From positions 1-46,484 of IMG/VR virus record IMGVR_UViG_3300021792_000001: a DNA stretch of 46,484 bases, one strand, 5' to 3'. Both the position numbers and the translations under genes were made by a program. This DNA is from a virus. Of this stretch, positions 30,815-38,169 are shown piece after piece. The notes below the pieces were generated by a model, which saw nothing but the letters and a program-made list of their open reading frames with translations, was not told the origin of the DNA and ran no database searches. Positions within the stretch are counted from its first letter, which is position 1; each line of letters begins with the position of its first letter.

Positions 30815-31975
30815 CTATTTCAACCTAACAACACCCCCACTCAACGCCCCCACCGCCTCGACCATCAACGGCCAAGCGTATCGGGACTGATAACGCCCAT
30901 CCAGATCGGACTGGGCGTGGTTAAGCAACATTTCACCCACACGGCTATCAACACCACTTTCCTGCCAATAATCACGCGCTAATTTGCGCATATCATGGCT
31001 GGTAAACTTCTGGCCGAACTCAGCCGAAAGCGTCTGGTACCACTTACTTACCGTACTGGTGTGAACAGGCTTCTTACCATTTTGAGAAAATACAAACTGA
31101 CCACCGCGTTTGGCCTTAGCCTCACGAAGCATCGACACCACTGCAGGTGCGATCGGCACTTTATGTTCAACACCCGTTTTCGTATTTTCAGCAGGGATAT
31201 ACCAAACCGCCTCATCAAGTGAAATATGCGTCCACTCAACTAAACACGTTTCCTCAATACGAGTCGCATGGCACAACTGCATAGTAAAAAACAAACGCCG
31301 CCAAAACTGACTTTCACGGATACACGCCGCCAGATCCGGCAACTGATAAGGCTTAATGCGCCCCGATCGCGCTGTTTCCTTATCTTGGGTAAAGTCACGC
31401 CAGCCCACATTCGCCAACGGATCGCGAGCAATCAAGCCCAACTTACCCGCCAGCGAACACGCACGCTTCAAGACGCCCCACACCTTATGCAGCGTCGACA
31501 CCGCCAAAGTAGACTGCTTAGGCATATAAACCCGCTTATAAAAATCCGTCTTAGACAGCAACTTAATCGCCACATCGCCCAGCGACCCCATCAAATGGTT
31601 ATAAATACAACTTTGGGCCGACGCCACATAACCCGCACTAAATGACTTATCCGCTTCGATATGATCCGCAAACCACAGCAACAGTGCTGACACATCCTTA
31701 ATCTGCTCAACCTTAGCCGACGAACGCTCACCCGCCATCAACTGAGTGCGGATCTCGCTTAACCGCTTAAACAAATCCGACGCCTTCAGTGCCGGCCATT
31801 TACCAAGCACCGTCCGCAGCTTCCTCTTGCCCTGGTAACGAACATCGTAAAACGTCCCGCCGGTGCGAGACACATTCGCCCGAAACTCAACACGGCGAGA
31901 ATCAAACAGCCATTCCTTATCACCCGCTGATAAAGTCGCACGAATCAGCGTATCCGTAATACGCTTAGATACCAC
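30815..31975 (-). CDS. Second tyrosine recombinase (386 aa), last gene of the early operon
   Basis: All catalytic positions are visible: Arg in HATRIEETC, Lys in ENTKTGVEHKV, HxxR in SHDMRKLARD, a His in LLNHAQSDLDGRYQ and the tyrosine just after (GRYQSRY). The N-terminal part resembles the arm-binding domain of P4-type integrases. GTG 31975 follows GGAG and overlaps the upstream gene by 11 bp. It is 14 kb from the right att and does not neighbour any att sequence. It occupies the place where lambdoids keep Q. It may resolve multimers, act at another site, or be a captured integrase. Confidence 0.85.
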   Translation of the reverse strand: MVSKRITDTLIRATLSAGDKEWLFDSRRVEFRANVSRTGGTFYDVRYQGKRKLRTVLGKWPALKASDLFKRLSEIRTQLMAGERSSAKVEQIKDVSALLLWFADHIEADKSFSAGYVASAQSCIYNHLMGSLGDVAIKLLSKTDFYKRVYMPKQSTLAVSTLHKVWGVLKRACSLAGKLGLIARDPLANVGWRDFTQDKETARSGRIKPYQLPDLAACIRESQFWRRLFFTMQLCHATRIEETCLVEWTHISLDEAVWYIPAENTKTGVEHKVPIAPAVVSMLREAKAKRGGQFVFSQNGKKPVHTSTVSKWYQTLSAEFGQKFTSHDMRKLARDYWQESGVDSRVGEMLLNHAQSDLDGRYQSRYAWPLMVEAVGALSGGVVRLK

Positions 31976-32468
31976 GCTTGATCAGCTCCTTTTCAACACG
32001 CTTCACAAAAAGGCTCTTACCCTCAGAAACATGCTTTTCAAAACGATTTACCTTAATAGGCTTATGAGGAACCTTAAAGCGCAACTGGGCAGCATAGGCA
32101 GGCAACATCGCCACGATCGCCGCATTACTTGGAGACTTACCGTGCTCATTCTTGCGACCATCCGCCAAGACAGCCACACATAGACACAGCTTTTGGATAT
32201 CAGACAAATCCGAGAACAGATAATCATAGCGACTATCAGGAAAAGTCAATTTCTCAACCTCTCGAATCATCTTCGCATTAGAGTTACCACCACCTTGGAA
32301 ATCAGGCTGAATACCCGTTTCCAACATATCGCAGATCTTCCCCGCATTGGACTGACCATGCCAGCCAGCATCCAAAGACGGACTAATCAAATAAGAAATA
32401 TGACGATTGATAATTTCCCAAGAAATGGCACCTACTGACATAGGCTGATGACGGCCGATCCAGCGCAT
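31965..32468 (-). CDS. Unknown early protein upstream of the second recombinase (167 aa)
   Basis: ATG 32468 follows GAGGAG by about 8 nt. It is an alpha-helical protein with a basic C-terminus (FVKRVEKELIKRG) and no zinc knuckle. The N-terminal MRWIGRHQPMSVGAISWEI motif is unusual. Its position at the end of the early operon matches late activators such as Q or crossover regulators, but sequence support is lacking. It overlaps the recombinase start, so the pair is co-translated. Confidence 0.55.
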   Translation of the reverse strand: MRWIGRHQPMSVGAISWEIINRHISYLISPSLDAGWHGQSNAGKICDMLETGIQPDFQGGGNSNAKMIREVEKLTFPDSRYDYLFSDLSDIQKLCLCVAVLADGRKNEHGKSPSNAAIVAMLPAYAAQLRFKVPHKPIKVNRFEKHVSEGKSLFVKRVEKELIKRGI

Positions 32469-32544
32469 AATAGACTCCTCGTCTCACGACGATGATGATG
32501 GGTTAGCATTGAAAAGCGCGCTCAGCGAACACGCTTTGCAATGC

Positions 32545-32569
32545 AGGCTGACCGAAGCCAGCCGGTTAA
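32545..32569 (-). repeat. 25-bp hairpin repeat after an early gene (copy 1)
   Basis: The minus strand has GGCTG...CAGCC arms in TTAACCGGCTGGCTTCGGTCAGCCT, a few bases past the stop at 32574. It is identical to 33160-33184. It has no T run, so RNA processing or protection is more likely than termination. Confidence 0.75.
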
Positions 32570-32573
32570 CTAC

Positions 32574-33128
32574 TTACTTTTCTGCCAGTGAAAAGACAAC
32601 CTGATTCAGTGTGCAGATCTGCTCCATCAATCCGTTAATGCGATCATGAATCTCCCCAAGCGGGCATTTCTCTGACTCTTGAGCCGAACCAGCACGAATA
32701 CGCGGTTTAGAAACAGAGCTAACTAAAGTATCGCCTGAGCTAATCGGCGCCTCGACATGCAGTCCTTTTACAGCAGCATTAAAACCACTAAATGCTTTGC
32801 CTGGCTCCCACGAACGTAAATCAAGATCTGGCAAATCAGCCGCATCCGCCATCTCTTTGCCTTCCCACTCTCTGGCAAGCTCATCGAAGTCAGCTCGCAA
32901 ATCCCCAGCGAAATTACTCTCGATTGTCGCGACACCATCTTCAACCGTCAGCTTTGTTTCTGGCAACAGAAAACGTTCCCCTTCATCGAACACAGTAATA
33001 TCCGCACCGTTTTCATCACGATCGATCACCACCACGCCTTCTGGGGCCAACTGCTCCACCACAGACTGAACCAACGCCGAACTAGCCGCCGCACTTAACC
33101 CAACATAACTAATATTTACCTTTTGCAT
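32574..33128 (-). CDS. Unknown early phage protein (184 aa)
   Basis: ATG 33128 (MQKVNISY) is preferred over the longer frame from 33149. The chain is acidic, with an N-terminal alpha/beta region (SALVQSVVEQL, VVVIDRDENGADITVFDEG) and a C-terminal helix after a CPLGEIHDRINGLMEQIC segment. It is flanked on both sides by the same hairpin repeat. Function unknown; a single-stranded DNA-handling or recombination role is possible but only from context. Confidence 0.55.
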   Translation of the reverse strand: MQKVNISYVGLSAAASSALVQSVVEQLAPEGVVVIDRDENGADITVFDEGERFLLPETKLTVEDGVATIESNFAGDLRADFDELAREWEGKEMADAADLPDLDLRSWEPGKAFSGFNAAVKGLHVEAPISSGDTLVSSVSKPRIRAGSAQESEKCPLGEIHDRINGLMEQICTLNQVVFSLAEK

Positions 33129-33159
33129 AAACGTCTCTCTATTTCCCAACAGTGAAAGA

Positions 33160-33184
33160 AGGCTGACCGAAGCCAGCCGGTTAA
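33160..33184 (-). repeat. 25-bp hairpin repeat after an early gene (copy 2)
   Basis: Identical to 32545-32569 and placed directly after the stop of the exonuclease-like gene. Two identical intergenic hairpins in one operon suggest RNA processing sites. Confidence 0.75.
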
Positions 33185-34054
33185 TTAAATACGTGCATCG
33201 CCCTCTGGGCCCTGATCGGGACCGACTTCATCTAGTAGGCGCAAAGTGTCGAATTGCTTACGAGTGGCCTTGTACAAGAAAGTCTCAATCTCTGTATTGT
33301 TAGTCTGAATCGACAATGAACGATCAGACTCATCCCCTTTGATTCGCTCAGTCTTCGCAGCAATTTCCTTGGCTACCTTTGGCAGCAACTCTTCCAGCTT
33401 CCAACCATTCGGATTGTCACGACTCATCAACACGTTTGCCGCTGGGCGCTCCAAATGATCCGTATAATCCACCAGCTCAAAATACGTCTCGTGAATATCA
33501 GCCATTGCGGTATGGGCATACTGCTTCTCAGCTTTAGGTAAGCCAATACCAGCCCAAGCCGTTTGACGCAGTAGATCAATGCTAGACACATCGATAGTGC
33601 GGTAGTGAAAGAAATCCTTAAGCGCTGGCATCTGCGCATCGATGTACGAAGCATCGAAACCAATGCTATTGCCAAACATCACAGCGCCTGTTTTCGCCTT
33701 GCGATCGTAAATGGACACACCAAAGTGCAGCAGCGTTTCAATAGCAAAAAGCTCAGCATCTTCGATATCAGAAAACACACCCAAGTGCTCGCCAGACTGG
33801 TTGCGCAGTTGGTCGATCAAGCCCGACTTGGTATGCGCCTCACGTGCCCATGGACCCATACGCTCTAAAAAAGATTCATTCCAAATACCAACCGAGAACG
33901 AAAAATCCTTATTAAGGTTTTCATCACAAACGATAAACGCCATTTCAAGGATTGGGTAATACGCCGCACCATGCACCCGCTCACCAGATGGCAACGTCTC
34001 GTAACCGTTCAAACCGCCCGTTTCTAAATCAACACCCACTAATTGCAGACTCAT
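33185..34054 (-). CDS. DEDDh 3'-5' exonuclease, oligoribonuclease-like (289 aa)
   Basis: Three exonuclease motifs are visible: VDLETGG (Exo I, residues 8-14), GNSIGFDASYID near 128-139 (Exo II) and HTAMADIHETYFEL near 183 (DEDDh Exo III with His). This spacing is that of Orn/RNase T-type enzymes. A C-terminal 70-residue helical extension is extra. It may degrade short RNA or DNA ends during replication. An Orn-like enzyme could also cleave small signalling nucleotides, but that is speculation. Ends at the hairpin repeat. Confidence 0.82.
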   Translation of the reverse strand: MSLQLVGVDLETGGLNGYETLPSGERVHGAAYYPILEMAFIVCDENLNKDFSFSVGIWNESFLERMGPWAREAHTKSGLIDQLRNQSGEHLGVFSDIEDAELFAIETLLHFGVSIYDRKAKTGAVMFGNSIGFDASYIDAQMPALKDFFHYRTIDVSSIDLLRQTAWAGIGLPKAEKQYAHTAMADIHETYFELVDYTDHLERPAANVLMSRDNPNGWKLEELLPKVAKEIAAKTERIKGDESDRSLSIQTNNTEIETFLYKATRKQFDTLRLLDEVGPDQGPEGDARI

Positions 34055-34062
34055 ATCACCCC

Positions 34063-34428
34063 CTAAAACAAAATACTCATACCGTTGCCAAGCTCGACAA
34101 CGCGCTCATCTTTAGCCGTGGACAGCACTTCTTTGATCTTCTTGTAACAAGCGTCCTTGTCTGTTTCGTAAAGGTGGTCAAGCTCATCCCAACACACCGC
34201 CAGCGCCGCCCATCGTTCAGATCGGCTTGCCATTTCAGAAATGCGTGAACGAAACTCAGGAAAAAGCTTCAGAAGACGGTGACAACGACCAAAATCATCA
34301 GTATCGAATGGATAGTCGCTGACGTATTTAAATGCTTCGATCTCTGTCATCTGAGATACAATCGCCATGGAAGACACGCCCGTGTCACCAGTCAAAAACC
34401 ACTTTATTAATCGCTCGTTTAATTCCAT
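34063..34428 (-). CDS. Unknown early phage protein (121 aa)
   Basis: ATG 34428 follows AAGGTG by 6 nt; the GTG at 34437 is too close to that site. It is a helical, mildly acidic protein with a WFLTGDTGVSSMAIV N-terminal segment reminiscent of small phage proteins that sense gene order or copy. No known motif. Confidence 0.5.
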   Translation of the reverse strand: MELNERLIKWFLTGDTGVSSMAIVSQMTEIEAFKYVSDYPFDTDDFGRCHRLLKLFPEFRSRISEMASRSERWAALAVCWDELDHLYETDKDACYKKIKEVLSTAKDERVVELGNGMSILF

Positions 34429-34438
34429 GTTATTCACC

Positions 34439-34615
34439 TTAAGCTTTCATTCCGCGCTGTACGAACCAATCAAGCGCCTCATTAATTTCTATATCATCCC
34501 ACCATTTACCAAACGGCCGCTCTAACCACCGGTCGTGAAAGAACTCTGGCCCCAGATAGCGGTGCCACTCCATAAACACATAACGACCATCGGATAGACG
34601 AAGCCTAAAAACCAT
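34439..34615 (-). CDS. Small early protein (58 aa)
   Basis: ATG 34615 is preceded by GGAGG then a G run, a very strong site. The product is tryptophan- and aromatic-rich (MEWHRYLGPEFFHDRW, then KWWDDIEINEALDWF) with no membrane segment. It fills the gap between two operon genes. Family unknown. Confidence 0.55.
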   Translation of the reverse strand: MVFRLRLSDGRYVFMEWHRYLGPEFFHDRWLERPFGKWWDDIEINEALDWFVQRGMKA

Positions 34616-34620
34616 CCCCC

Positions 34621-34974
34621 CTACCTCCCCAGCAGTGCTTTAACGTCATTGATACGTGCTCGACCGATCATCTTGCGCTCAAACGCTTCCTTGTCCGTGA
34701 GCTTTTCGCGGCCTGTTGCATCCCTTGGAGCCACAACGTCACGCTTGAATCGCTCGCCACGCAGATAAGCCTTACAGACTTCCTTGTACTGCTTCGCAAA
34801 GCCGCGCTTACCCGCTCCGGTATCACGGCGCCTTAAAGCAGAGAAACCGACTCGTCTTGCTGCCTCAAATACAACGTCATGACTTGGTTTCCAGTGCGCG
34901 ACATCATGAGAATGGTTTGCCGCTTCGTGATACGCAGCCTCAACAGACGGGAATTCATCAAACAAATCACTCAT
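34621..34974 (-). CDS. Small unknown protein after P (117 aa)
   Basis: It overlaps the P-like stop by 4 bp. A helical N-terminus (FDEFPSVEAAYHEAANHSHD) is followed by a very basic C-terminal half (RRRDTGAGKRGFAKQYKEVCKAYLRGERFKRD), suggesting nucleic-acid binding. In lambda, the ren/nin genes follow P. No family recognised. Confidence 0.55.
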   Translation of the reverse strand: MSDLFDEFPSVEAAYHEAANHSHDVAHWKPSHDVVFEAARRVGFSALRRRDTGAGKRGFAKQYKEVCKAYLRGERFKRDVVAPRDATGREKLTDKEAFERKMIGRARINDVKALLGR

Positions 34975-35669
34975 GCGGCACCTCCACGCAACATAGCGCG
35001 CAATGCTGCGGCTTTTTTACCGCCAGCCTCTCGATCAGCGGCACGCTCTTCTTTGGACATGCGCTTGTAGCGGCTTGCTGAGTTCTGGTCTTCCAACATA
35101 TCGCCCGTCTTTACAACATGACGTTTGGTCAATGGCTTGCCTGCTGCAATATCCGTTACCACTCCACCATAAGCGCGGTTAAACGCTTGCTTGGCTTCCT
35201 TCTCCTGCATGCGGTAGAAATCAAACGAACCAATGCGGTGAACCGCTTCCCAAATCGCGTTATTGGACCAGTCTTTATCAATCGCCAGTCGAAACGCCGT
35301 CGCCACATCAGGCAGATTGAAATCACCAGGGCGCGGTGCGCACATCTTCGCAAACTCACCCAGCGTTGGCGGCCAAGCCAAATTGTTATGAACACGCTCA
35401 TTCAGTGCACGGTTAACGCGCTCGTAACCAAACTCAACCAACGTACGCCCCCAAACCATCGCCGTTGCAGTTAACTGGCGATCAGCGCCCAGCAACTCAC
35501 CGTACTGACTCGACCAACGACTGCCGAACATGCTACTCATCCCCGCCCAGATATTCGCCGAGAACGTCTTGATATCCTCCGTCGGCGTATTGGCTTGTTT
35601 CTGGTTGGCTGAGTAATTCGTTGGCGTCGGCAATTGCACGCTCTGCAGCAGAGAGTTTACGTGTTGCAT
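34971..35669 (-). CDS. P: Replication protein P-like, helicase loader (232 aa)
   Basis: Length equals lambda P (233 aa). It has AMVWGRTLVEFGYERVNRALN near residue 70, WPPTLGEFAKMC near 99 and a basic C-terminal tail. It should bring host DnaB to the O-like protein at the origin. ATG 35669 has GGAGG 8 nt upstream. The first 137 nt overlap the O-like gene in another frame, a longer overlap than usual for lambda. Confidence 0.8.
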   Translation of the reverse strand: MQHVNSLLQSVQLPTPTNYSANQKQANTPTEDIKTFSANIWAGMSSMFGSRWSSQYGELLGADRQLTATAMVWGRTLVEFGYERVNRALNERVHNNLAWPPTLGEFAKMCAPRPGDFNLPDVATAFRLAIDKDWSNNAIWEAVHRIGSFDFYRMQEKEAKQAFNRAYGGVVTDIAAGKPLTKRHVVKTGDMLEDQNSASRYKRMSKEERAADREAGGKKAAALRAMLRGGAA

Positions 35670-36543
35670 GGTGGTGACCTCCGTGGGATGGCTGAGCTTG
35701 GCTAGTTTTTAGGGTTGGCAGGTGTTCATCGTTCCATTTTTCTTCGTTAATCCAGCGCACGCAGTGTGGCTGCCATTGAGCCTCGTTAGGGTTCTGAGCG
35801 TACAACGCCCCCCACTGCTCGGCTTTGGTGATGATGTTTTGCAGGTAGGCCAACGCCTCGTTGTAATTGTCTGCCAGCTTGAGTTTTAAGAATTTCTCCT
35901 TAGCTGGTTTCTTGCTACCACGACGACCGTAGCCAGCCCAGACGTGTTCAAACGCTTTGGCTAACAACTCGCGTTTGGCTTTGGCATCGAATTTTTGATC
36001 AACCACCACCGGAGCGGTTTCGTTCGATTCGACCGAATCGGACAAATGATCTAATGATTCACTGACTGATTCATTGACTGGTTCTAAAGTGACTGGTTCT
36101 GGGTGCATCTGATTCACCCCACCTAGTGCATCAGATTCACTAGGGGGTGCATCTGGTTCACTAGGGGATGCATCTGGTTCACTAGGGGATGCATCTGGTT
36201 CACTAGGGGATGCATCTGGTTCACTAGGTAATAAATACCCGATAATGTCGCCTTCTTCGTTATAAATTGGCTTCAATAGATGAAAATTCAGTTTGTAAAC
36301 GTTAGACGAATTTCCCTTAACCCCCTTGCGAACTGTCTTAGTCAATACGCCCGTTTTTTCCAAGAACTTGATATGCAATTGCACAGCACGCTTGCTGATT
36401 TCACACTGTTCAGCAATATAGTGATAACTAGGCCAGCACTCCCCTTGATCGCTTGCATTGTCTGCCAGCTTTAACAGTACGAGTTTACGCAGAGGGTTAC
36501 CCACCTTCGTTTTCATGGCTTTTACCATGAGATTCATACTCAT
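35533..36543 (-). CDS. O: Replication initiator O-like (336 aa), contains the origin
   Basis: Residues 12-80 form a winged-helix DNA-binding domain (NPLRKLVLLKLADNASDQGECWPSY, EISKRAVQLHIKFLE). A low-complexity SEPDASP repeat (about 105-140) is encoded by 21-bp iterons, so the origin lies inside the gene as in lambda O. A C-terminal domain (AFEHVWAGYGRRGSKKPAKEKF) follows. It overlaps the upstream gene by 4 bp and P by 137 bp. It binds its own iterons and recruits P-DnaB. Confidence 0.85.
   Translation of the reverse strand: MSMNLMVKAMKTKVGNPLRKLVLLKLADNASDQGECWPSYHYIAEQCEISKRAVQLHIKFLEKTGVLTKTVRKGVKGNSSNVYKLNFHLLKPIYNEEGDIIGYLLPSEPDASPSEPDASPSEPDASPSEPDAPPSESDALGGVNQMHPEPVTLEPVNESVSESLDHLSDSVESNETAPVVVDQKFDAKAKRELLAKAFEHVWAGYGRRGSKKPAKEKFLKLKLADNYNEALAYLQNIITKAEQWGALYAQNPNEAQWQPHCVRWINEEKWNDEHLPTLKTSQAQPSHGGHHHATRKLSAAERAIADANELLSQPETSQYADGGYQDVLGEYLGGDE
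36104..36231. repeat. ori: Replication origin iterons, 21-bp tandem repeats
   Basis: Copies of a 21-bp unit with TGCATCTGGTTCACTAGG begin at 36127, 36148, 36169, 36190 and 36211; an extra divergent copy starts at 36104. Each carries the GATGCATC palindrome in the middle copies. An AT-rich stretch follows at 36229-36300. This is the arrangement of the lambda origin inside gene O. Confidence 0.85.
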
Positions 36544-36866
36544 AGCCCAACCCCCAATCTGTTGACAGCGTCAACAAGCGGTCGAATATGAGGAACGTTC
36601 TGGGCAACAAGACCAGATATACAAGCCTCTTTTAATTCTATTTCAATGAGACCCATTGATTTGAGGCGCTTCAAACCATCAGTAGCTTCTCGCTTAGTAA
36701 AACCTACTGCCTCCGCATACCAACTGTATCCAGCAACGATCGGGTAGCCCTGATCATGCGAAGCAATATAAGAAAGCAACAGAACAGCTTTTGTATCAAC
36801 TTTTCCTTTTTCTGTTTTAATAGCGTGTAGCCAAGACAATGGAATAATTAAATCGCTCACTTCCAC
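36540..36866 (-). CDS. Winged-helix protein upstream of O (108 aa)
   Basis: Residues 20-75 fit a winged helix (KAVLLLSYIASHDQ, YAEAVGFTKREATDGLKRLKSMGLIEI). ATG 36866 lies 10 bp inside the upstream gene and the stop overlaps O by 4 bp. It is one of three adjacent small winged-helix proteins and could be a replication or early regulatory factor. Confidence 0.6.
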   Translation of the reverse strand: MEVSDLIIPLSWLHAIKTEKGKVDTKAVLLLSYIASHDQGYPIVAGYSWYAEAVGFTKREATDGLKRLKSMGLIEIELKEACISGLVAQNVPHIRPLVDAVNRLGVGL

Positions 36867-37141
36867 CCCCTCGCTTTATCAAGCAATGTGAAGGTGGCGA
36901 AGCCGTTACGCTTCTCAAAAGAAATCAGTCCTAGCTTGGCGAGTTGGAGCATCAAACGATAGGCTGTGTCATGCTTATCAACCACCGCTGGCAACTCAGA
37001 AATCACGCCGCTGTAGCTAACCATGCACTCAAGCTGCTTGCCTTTGGCAATGTCGTAAAGGTGCGAAAATACAGCCGCTTGAGAGAGGTTTAACCCCCAC
37101 TCAATGGCCTTCTGCTGATTGATGAAAATAGTCTGTTTCAC
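36857..37141 (-). CDS. Winged-helix protein (94 aa)
   Basis: The GTG start at 37141 overlaps the upstream stop. The sequence WGLNLSQAAVFSHLYD, then DKHDTAYRLMLQLAKLGLISFEKR fits an HTH with wing. Second in the row of winged-helix genes before O. No family name. Confidence 0.6.
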   Translation of the reverse strand: MKQTIFINQQKAIEWGLNLSQAAVFSHLYDIAKGKQLECMVSYSGVISELPAVVDKHDTAYRLMLQLAKLGLISFEKRNGFATFTLLDKARGWK

Positions 37142-37557
37142 GCCTCACCCCCAAAGCCATACGCCTGCATCATAAGCTTACGAGCACGCTCTGTGCGGAT
37201 TGCCAGCAGGTGTCGATCTGCCTTGGCGAACACTTGCTTAGGCGTGGCAGTCTTGGTGAACACCATCATGATCTTTAAAAACTCATACGCGGAATAAACA
37301 TGCAGATCATTGTCATACAAATTTTTAACGCGCTGAACGTAGCATGGCGTATTTTTCCATGGCTCATTTGGTCGCATATGAACACGTCCAAATCGGCTAG
37401 ATTTTAGGTGATCACAGTGTTTTAGATCACAATTGTGCAGAATCGATGACTCGATCGTTAATACATGCTCAGGCAAACAAAGCTCACCACAGTGCGGGAG
37501 AATGCGCAGATACTGATCTGCGCGTTTTGATAATTTTTTAAGGATGCGTAGATTCAT
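37138..37557 (-). CDS. Unknown early protein (139 aa)
   Basis: ATG 37557 follows GGAGGTG and overlaps the upstream stop (ATGA). Basic protein with several cysteines and histidines (LPHCGELCLPEHV, NCDLKHCDH), possibly a zinc-binding fold, then a basic helical C-terminus. It resembles small Vibrio phage regulators only in general character. Confidence 0.55.
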   Translation of the reverse strand: MNLRILKKLSKRADQYLRILPHCGELCLPEHVLTIESSILHNCDLKHCDHLKSSRFGRVHMRPNEPWKNTPCYVQRVKNLYDNDLHVYSAYEFLKIMMVFTKTATPKQVFAKADRHLLAIRTERARKLMMQAYGFGGEA

Positions 37558-37844
37558 ACCCACACCTCCATCACGTCACCGGATAGAGAAGGATTTTGCA
37601 GGGCGTAGACGCTGCATTTTGACTTGCGACCATTGTAAAACGGCGCGATATAACCTTCGCGCTGTAGCTCATCGATAGCCACGCGAACCTTATCAACGGA
37701 AATCTTGGATAATTCAGAAATTTCCTGTTCGTCCAACAGGATGCGAGGGGAACCGCCGAATACAGGCAGTTGTTTGATAGCGTTGCGAACTCGCTTAGCG
37801 TAAACGCTTAGGCGATCGTCAACCAATAGGCGTAATTGTGCCAT
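37554..37844 (-). CDS. Winged-helix protein after the Ash-like leader (96 aa)
   Basis: ATG 37844 with GGAG 8 nt upstream is the best start. Residues 40-75 form a winged-helix (DEQEISELSKISVDKVRVAIDELQREGYI). An in-frame extension reaches back to ATG 38120, but that part is dominated by an RNA fold and a terminator and reads like Ash/Icd-type frames. The gene is the first of the tightly overlapped early operon. It may be a Cro-like or replication regulator. Confidence 0.68.
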   Translation of the reverse strand: MAQLRLLVDDRLSVYAKRVRNAIKQLPVFGGSPRILLDEQEISELSKISVDKVRVAIDELQREGYIAPFYNGRKSKCSVYALQNPSLSGDVMEVWV

Positions 37845-37906
37845 GGTGAGTCTCCGAATGTGTTTTTTCAGGGACCACCAAATCGAAGTGCGAATTTCAA
37901 TAGGGT

Positions 37907-37986
37907 GGTCGGTCAAGTGGAGTTTCGCACTATCGGCACACAAACGGAAAGCCGACCTACCCGAAGGTAGCTCCACCCAACCGACC
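37907..37986 (-). ncRNA. Three-way-junction RNA in the Ash-like leader
   Basis: The closing stem pairs 37986-37971 with 37922-37907: 16 consecutive pairs, 13 Watson-Crick and 3 G-U, no bulge. Hairpin A, CTACC-TTCG-GGTAG (37970-37957), starts at the next base. Hairpin B, GTCGGC/GCCGAT with a 13-nt loop (37956-37932), follows without linker. A 9-nt single strand (37931-37923) leads back to the closing stem. A second copy with the same topology lies at 13048-13125. Confidence 0.75.
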
Positions 37987-38018
37987 ATAACAGGTAGGCA
38001 CAGGCGTGCAGCAGACAT

Positions 38019-38043
38019 AAAAAAACCGCTATTAAGGGCGGTT
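38019..38043 (-). terminator. Intrinsic terminator in the early operon leader
   Basis: AACCGC-CCTTAATA-GCGGTT followed by a T run on the minus strand, inside the Ash-like frame. It comes 33 nt before the three-way-junction RNA and stops early transcription before the replication genes unless it is suppressed. Confidence 0.85.
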
Positions 38044-38169
38044 CGTCTGCCCGTTTGTGAATTATCCGGAGTGCGAGTCCAGGCTGCCGATTTTGCGGCA
38101 ACGGTTAAATTATTGCTCATTGCTCTGTACCTGTCAAAAATTTTACAGATACATCGATTTATTAGTCTC

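Larger units (their letters stand above)
37845..38120 (-). other. Ash/Icd-like reading frame containing a structured RNA
   Basis: A 92-codon frame continuous with the winged-helix gene. Its middle (SAARLCLPVMVGWVELPSG) resembles the translated Ash/Icd-like proteins seen in many prophages. An intrinsic terminator (38019-38043) encodes LNSGFF, and a 16-bp stem plus two hairpins (37907-37986) encode the rest. No Shine-Dalgarno precedes 38120 strongly. I think the RNA is the conserved entity, with translation possible as a coupling device. Confidence 0.55.

Noticed and set aside
30815-31975. Second recombinase as evidence for two nested prophages
   Set aside because: No second att pair or second set of structural genes; the gene is coupled to the early operon.
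36104-36231. Possible CRISPR array
   Set aside because: The repeats are contiguous at 21 bp with no spacers, inside a coding frame, and fit replication iterons.
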